Positions 15,141 to 17,452 of a DNA stretch of 17,452 nucleotides are shown here, piece by piece; position 1 is the stretch's first letter, and the number at the start of each line of letters is the position of its first letter. Source of the stretch: Microcoleaceae cyanobacterium UBA9251 (GTDB lineage: Bacteria; Cyanobacteriota; Cyanobacteriia; Cyanobacteriales; Microcoleaceae); the NCBI GenBank assembly GCA_003542015.1, contig DPLL01000184.1:1-17452 (forward strand). The letters are read 5' to 3'. Made by a program: the position numbers and the translations under genes. Below the pieces are notes generated by a model that saw only the letters and a program-made list of their open reading frames with translations, searched no databases and had not been told where the DNA came from.

Positions 15141-15542
15141 ATGGCTAAAAGAAAAAGAATTTTTCCGTGCGGTCACAAAGGATATGGTAAAGCGTGCCAT
15201 CGCTGCACGCAAGAGTTTGTGGCGAATCAGCATTACGTTCAAGTCTTGACGGAAAAACAAACCAAAAAACAGGAGAGGGAAGCATCATTTGCCAGAGATA
15301 TCATCGATCTCAGAGGTCTGCCAGATCATGTAGTTACTAAAGCCCGCACTATTATAGCAGCTTTGGGCGAAAATAAGAATTACAGAGAATTTGGCGGGAA
15401 ACGCCTACGTCACAATCGTTTGATCGTAAGTATTCCTGTAACGCGCAACTACAGAATGCTGTGCGAAGATTGCGGCACTTTCTTAAATCCTCAAAAAGTT
15501 TTGTCGCACGAAGACTACAACGTCTGCAAACCTGGAAGTTAG
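15141..15542 (+). CDS. Small cysteine-rich (zinc-ribbon-like) cyanobacterial protein
   Basis: The 133-aa protein starts MAKRKRIFPCGHKGYGKACHRC. This CGH...CxxC pattern, with a second CEDCG (about 108-112) and a late Cys, suggests a zinc-binding module. The middle (about 53-105) reads RDIIDLRGLPDHVV...FGGKRLRHNRLIVSIPVTRNYRML, which resembles the strand pattern of RelE/ParE-like toxins, with basic residues and a TRNYRML strand; this is only an impression. The open frame extends upstream to a GTG at 15114, but the ATG at 15141 fits the basic zinc motif better. No antitoxin gene is adjacent. The stop codon is directly joined to the 644-bp heptamer array. Function unknown. Confidence 0.7.
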   Translation: MAKRKRIFPCGHKGYGKACHRCTQEFVANQHYVQVLTEKQTKKQEREASFARDIIDLRGLPDHVVTKARTIIAALGENKNYREFGGKRLRHNRLIVSIPVTRNYRMLCEDCGTFLNPQKVLSHEDYNVCKPGS

Positions 15543-16184
15543 TAATCAGTCATTAGTCATTGGTCATTAGTCATTAGTCATTGGTTATTAGTCATTGGTC
15601 ATTGGTCATTGGTCATTGGTCATTGGTTATTGGTTATTGGTTATTGGTTATTGGTTATTGGTTATTGGTCATTGGTCATTAGTCATTGGTCATTGGTCAT
15701 TAGTCATTGGTCATCAGTTAACAGTTAACAGTCAACAGTTAACAGTCATCAGTCAACAGTCAACAGTTAACAGTCATCAGTCAACAGTCATCAGTAAACA
15801 ATCAACAGTCATCAGTCATCAGTCATCAGTCAACAGTCATCAGTCATCAGTCAACAGTCATCAGTCATCAGTCAACAGTTAACAGTCATCAGTCATCAGT
15901 CATCAGTCAACAATCAACAGTCATCAGTCAACAATCAACAGTCATCAGTCAACAGTTAACAGTCATCAGTCATCAGTTAACAGTTAACAGTCAACAATCA
16001 ACAGTCATCAGTCATCAGTCATCAGTCATCAGTCATCAGTCAACAATCAACAGTCATCAGTCAACAGTCATCAGTCAACAGTCATCAGTCAACAATCAAC
16101 AGTCATCAGTCAACTGTTAACAGTTAACAATCAACAGTTAACAGTTAACAGTTAACAATCAAAAGTCATTGATTATTAGTTATT
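15541..16184. repeat. 644-bp degenerate heptanucleotide array, 92 units
   Basis: The whole stretch is tandem 7-mers of consensus RRTYAWY. The phase was the same at every point checked (15541, 15597, 15702, 15723, 15905, 16087, 16178), which gives 92 units. From 15548 to 15708 the words are AGTCATT, GGTCATT and GGTTATT. From about 15716 they change to AGTCATC, AGTCAAC, AGTTAAC and AATCAAC, with AGTCATT-like words again in the last three units. It is an STRR-type array. It starts in the stop codon of the upstream gene and ends eight bases before the next start codon. Open frames across it are artefacts of the 7-bp period. Confidence 0.93.
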
Positions 16185-16191
16185 TAAAGCA

Positions 16192-17364
16192 ATGCAAATT
16201 TATCTCGACTATAGCGCCACGACTCCTGCACGCCCAGAAGCAATTGATGCTATGCAAAAAGCTCTCACTCAACATTGGGGAAATCCTTCGAGTTTGCACG
16301 AGTGGGGACAAAGAGCCGCCACAGCTTTAGAATTAGCAAGAATGCAGGTTGCTGACCTGATTAACGCCCTCCCAGAATCAATGATTTTTACTTCCGGCGG
16401 TACTGAAGCTGACAACTTGGCAATCATGGGAATTGCTCGTCTTTATGTTACACCACAGCATATAATTATCTCTAGCGTAGAGCATTCCGCAGTATCAGAA
16501 ACCGCGCGACAACTTGAACAGTGGGGATGGGAAGTGACGCGCCTACCGGTGGATAAATTTGGGCGAGTTCACCCTTGGGATTTGCAGCAGTCACTGCGAT
16601 CGAATACAGTGTTAATTTCGATCATTTACGGCCAAAGCGAAGTTGGCACGCTGCAACCAATTGAAGCATTGGGAAAGATGGCGCGCGATCGCCATATCCT
16701 GTTTCATACCGATGCTGTTCAAGTTGCCGGCAGACTACCGATAGACGTGCAGAAACTGCCCGTAGACTTGCTTTCTCTTTCCAGTCACAAGCTGTACGGG
16801 CCCCAAGGTGCAGGGGCGCTTTACGTGCGTCCTGGCGTCGAATTAGTGCCAATCTTAGCCGGTGGTGGTCAAGAGTTGAAACTGCGTTCTGGGACGCAAG
16901 CAGTGCCCGCAATTGTCGGTTTTGGGGAGGCGGCGGAATTGGCATCGCAGGAAATAGATGTGGAAATGCCGAGGTTGATTGAATTGCGCGATCGACTTTT
17001 CTATCGATTAGCTCATGTACCCAGTTTAGTCCCAACGGGCGATCGATATCGCAGGCTCCCACACCATGTCAGTTTTTGTATTGTTTCTCCCGACGGTGAC
17101 ACAGGGAGAGTGACGGGCAAAACTTTAGTCAGACAGCTCAATTTAGCGGGGATTGGTATTAGTTCCGGTGCGGCTTGCAGCAGTGGCAAACTGACTCCGA
17201 GTCCGATATTATTGGCAATGGGATATAGCGAAACTGCGGCTGTTGGTGGCATTCGCTTGACTTTGGGACGGGAAACAACGGAAGCTGATATTGATTGGAC
17301 TGCAAGTGCGATCGAGCAAATTTTGGAAAGGTTAATGCCAAAGGTAGCATTATCTAGGCGTTAG
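16192..17364 (+). CDS. Cysteine desulfurase (NifS/IscS family)
   Basis: This 390-aa PLP enzyme removes sulfur from L-cysteine as an enzyme-bound persulfide for Fe-S clusters or other thio-cofactors in the cytoplasm. Visible landmarks: LDYSATTP (5-12), TSGGTEADN (67-75), H98 in SVEH stacking on PLP, D174 in HTDAVQ, the PLP lysine K200 in SSHKLYGPQG, LRSGT (231-235), and the sulfur-accepting C329 in SSGAACSSGK (324-333). The extended Cys loop is typical of class I (NifS/IscS-like) enzymes. Length is normal. No iscU or nifU gene is adjacent. The ATG lies eight bases after the heptamer array with no clear ribosome site, so its promoter must lie within or before the array. Which of the several cyanobacterial paralogues it is cannot be told. 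Confidence 0.94.
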   Translation: MQIYLDYSATTPARPEAIDAMQKALTQHWGNPSSLHEWGQRAATALELARMQVADLINALPESMIFTSGGTEADNLAIMGIARLYVTPQHIIISSVEHSAVSETARQLEQWGWEVTRLPVDKFGRVHPWDLQQSLRSNTVLISIIYGQSEVGTLQPIEALGKMARDRHILFHTDAVQVAGRLPIDVQKLPVDLLSLSSHKLYGPQGAGALYVRPGVELVPILAGGGQELKLRSGTQAVPAIVGFGEAAELASQEIDVEMPRLIELRDRLFYRLAHVPSLVPTGDRYRRLPHHVSFCIVSPDGDTGRVTGKTLVRQLNLAGIGISSGAACSSGKLTPSPILLAMGYSETAAVGGIRLTLGRETTEADIDWTASAIEQILERLMPKVALSRR

Positions 17365-17390
17365 GAGGAAATCTGCGGTTAAAATCCAAA

Positions 17391-17452
17391 GAAACCGGGT
17401 TTTTTCCCGAATCGCGGGCTGTTACCAAATATTCTCGCAAAAACCCGGTTTC
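17391..17452. repeat. Hairpin repeat element GAAACCGGGTTTTT
   Basis: GAAACCGGGTTTTT (17391-17404) is the exact reverse complement of the last 14 bases (17439-17452). Inside is a small CCCG/CGGG hairpin (about 17406-17418). I recall GAAACCGGGTTTC-type palindromes as common intergenic repeats in Oscillatoriales. It lies 26 bp after the cysteine desulfurase stop and could help end transcription on either strand. The element may continue past the window edge. Confidence 0.8.

Noticed and set aside
15595..15882. Open frame with a repeated VIGHWSL/VNSHQSS protein
   Set aside because: It lies wholly inside the 7-bp array; seven bases times three gives a seven-residue repeat in any stop-free frame. 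Not a gene.
15541..16184. CRISPR array
   Set aside because: The period is 7 bp with no spacers of 30-40 bp and no cas genes nearby.

Overview
The window looks like chromosomal DNA from a filamentous, Oscillatoriales-type cyanobacterium (Microcoleus/Oscillatoria-like). This is an inference from three things. The HIP1 octamer GCGATCGC is frequent (for example near 2259, 5742, 6840, 10320, 11377, 12151, 12206, 13718, 14478 and 14664). Heptanucleotide tandem arrays fill several intergenic gaps. The gene content (CyaC-type cyclase, Uma2 nuclease, IS200/IS605 tnpB relics) also fits. No rRNA, tRNA or CRISPR array was seen.

Layout. 1-162: a perfect 22-bp palindrome, a 15-bp direct repeat and a heptamer array that contains the stop codon of the next gene. 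156-3659 (-): a multidomain receiver/GAF/histidine kinase/receiver/class III adenylate cyclase, a CyaC homologue. 3886-5140 (-): a frameshifted IS200/IS605 tnpB that has also lost its RuvC-III aspartate. 5168-5924: non-coding, with a perfect 28-bp palindrome and the first codons of a second, different tnpB. 5925-6635 (+): a GNAT acetyltransferase carrying an in-frame 75-bp palindromic insertion. 6671-6726: a second heptamer array. 6811-7545 (+): a membrane-anchored or secreted zinc metalloprotease. 7655-8083 (+): a Nudix hydrolase.

8358-12092 (+) is the most system-like part: a small winged-helix-like protein followed after 33 bp by a 1083-aa fusion of an HKD (phospholipase-D-type) nuclease domain with a Snf2-like SF2 helicase. 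Such nuclease-helicase fusions suggest nucleic-acid defence or repair, but nothing here proves it. Convergent to it lies a Uma2-type PD-(D/E)xK protein (12228-12944, -) with a good sigma70-type promoter.

13048-14990 (-) is one broken gene. A lipoprotein with two HKD motifs and an EF-hand once continued into a ComEA-like helix-hairpin-helix domain. A 155-bp repeat-rich insert flanked by TGAC on both sides separates the halves, and removing exactly 155 bp restores the frame. 15141-15542 (+) is a small cysteine-rich protein. 15541-16184 is a 644-bp heptamer array (92 units, apparently without a phase shift) that fills almost the whole gap before a cysteine desulfurase (16192-17364, +). The window ends in a hairpin-forming repeat.

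The genes do not form one pathway. The unifying theme is heavy decoration and disruption of single genes by small repeats and decayed IS200/IS605 elements.
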